DNA from: Bacteroidales bacterium
GTDB taxonomy: Bacteria > Bacteroidota > Bacteroidia > Bacteroidales > P3
Assembly: GCA_030523765.1 (NCBI GenBank)
Contig: JAUNHX010000007.1
Location: 73,663-117,232, forward strand
DNA length: 43,570 bases
Direction: 5' to 3'
Positions 43,563 through 43,570 of the stretch are shown one piece after another. The notes beneath the pieces were generated by a model. It made no database searches. It was not told where the DNA came from and saw only the letters and a program-made list of their open reading frames with translations. A program made the position numbers and the translations under genes. The number at the start of each line of letters is the position of its first letter. Positions within the stretch are counted from its first letter, which is position 1.

Positions 43563-43570
43563 TTGGGCCT

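Overview
The window looks like chromosomal DNA of a Bacteroidales bacterium (phylum Bacteroidota) that has a type IX secretion system (T9SS). The signs are a 3,958-residue surface protein with a C-terminal T9SS sorting domain, two TonB-domain proteins, a lipocalin-like lipoprotein, a YeiH/UPF0324 transporter, a DUF4954 protein, and several promoters of the Bacteroidota form (TTTG or TTG, 19-20 bp, TAnnTTTG). No phage, plasmid, CRISPR, rRNA or tRNA gene was recognised. I cannot name the genus.

Layout. 1-2000: an 11-bp tandem array, a small two-helix membrane protein and a YeiH-type transporter on the minus strand. 2449-6442: a lipoprotein, a TonB energy transducer with a clear terminator, an ABC-F ATPase and yraN. 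6539-8612 (minus): an HI0933-type flavoprotein overlapping a universal stress protein. 8891-12676 (plus): ruvB, hutI, a LolD-like ATPase and rlmB, with a near-perfect parS site at the start of rlmB. 12677-13315: a second 11-bp array, an inverted repeat, a promoter and a strong 5'-UTR hairpin ahead of the giant T9SS protein (13316-25192). 25296-27482: tilS and an LCM-type methyltransferase whose stop codon lies inside a repeat element. 27483-28232: non-coding, repeat-rich. 28233-34943 (minus): a compact run of esterase, U32 protease-like protein, radA, DUF4954, RIC/hemerythrin protein and LuxR-type regulator. 35127-37745 (minus): clpB. 38213-38689 (minus): a small exported TonB-domain protein. 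38989-43365 (plus): a class II aldolase with a histone-H1-like tail, a GH3 glycosidase and an FAH-family hydrolase.

Much of the window is core housekeeping: recombination and repair (ruvB, radA), tRNA/rRNA modification (tilS, rlmB, the U32 protein), proteostasis (clpB, ABC-F) and glycolysis (aldolase). The more unusual signals are: (i) a 151-bp intergenic repeat with imperfect terminal inverted repeats, present three times; (ii) the lysine/alanine/proline-rich tail on the aldolase; (iii) two 11-bp tandem arrays, 12.7 kb apart and in opposite orientation, with related units; (iv) the parS-like palindrome; (v) a hemerythrin/regulator pair in which both proteins lack expected signalling or redox residues; and (vi) competing hairpins in non-coding DNA. 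No defence or other multi-gene accessory system was found.
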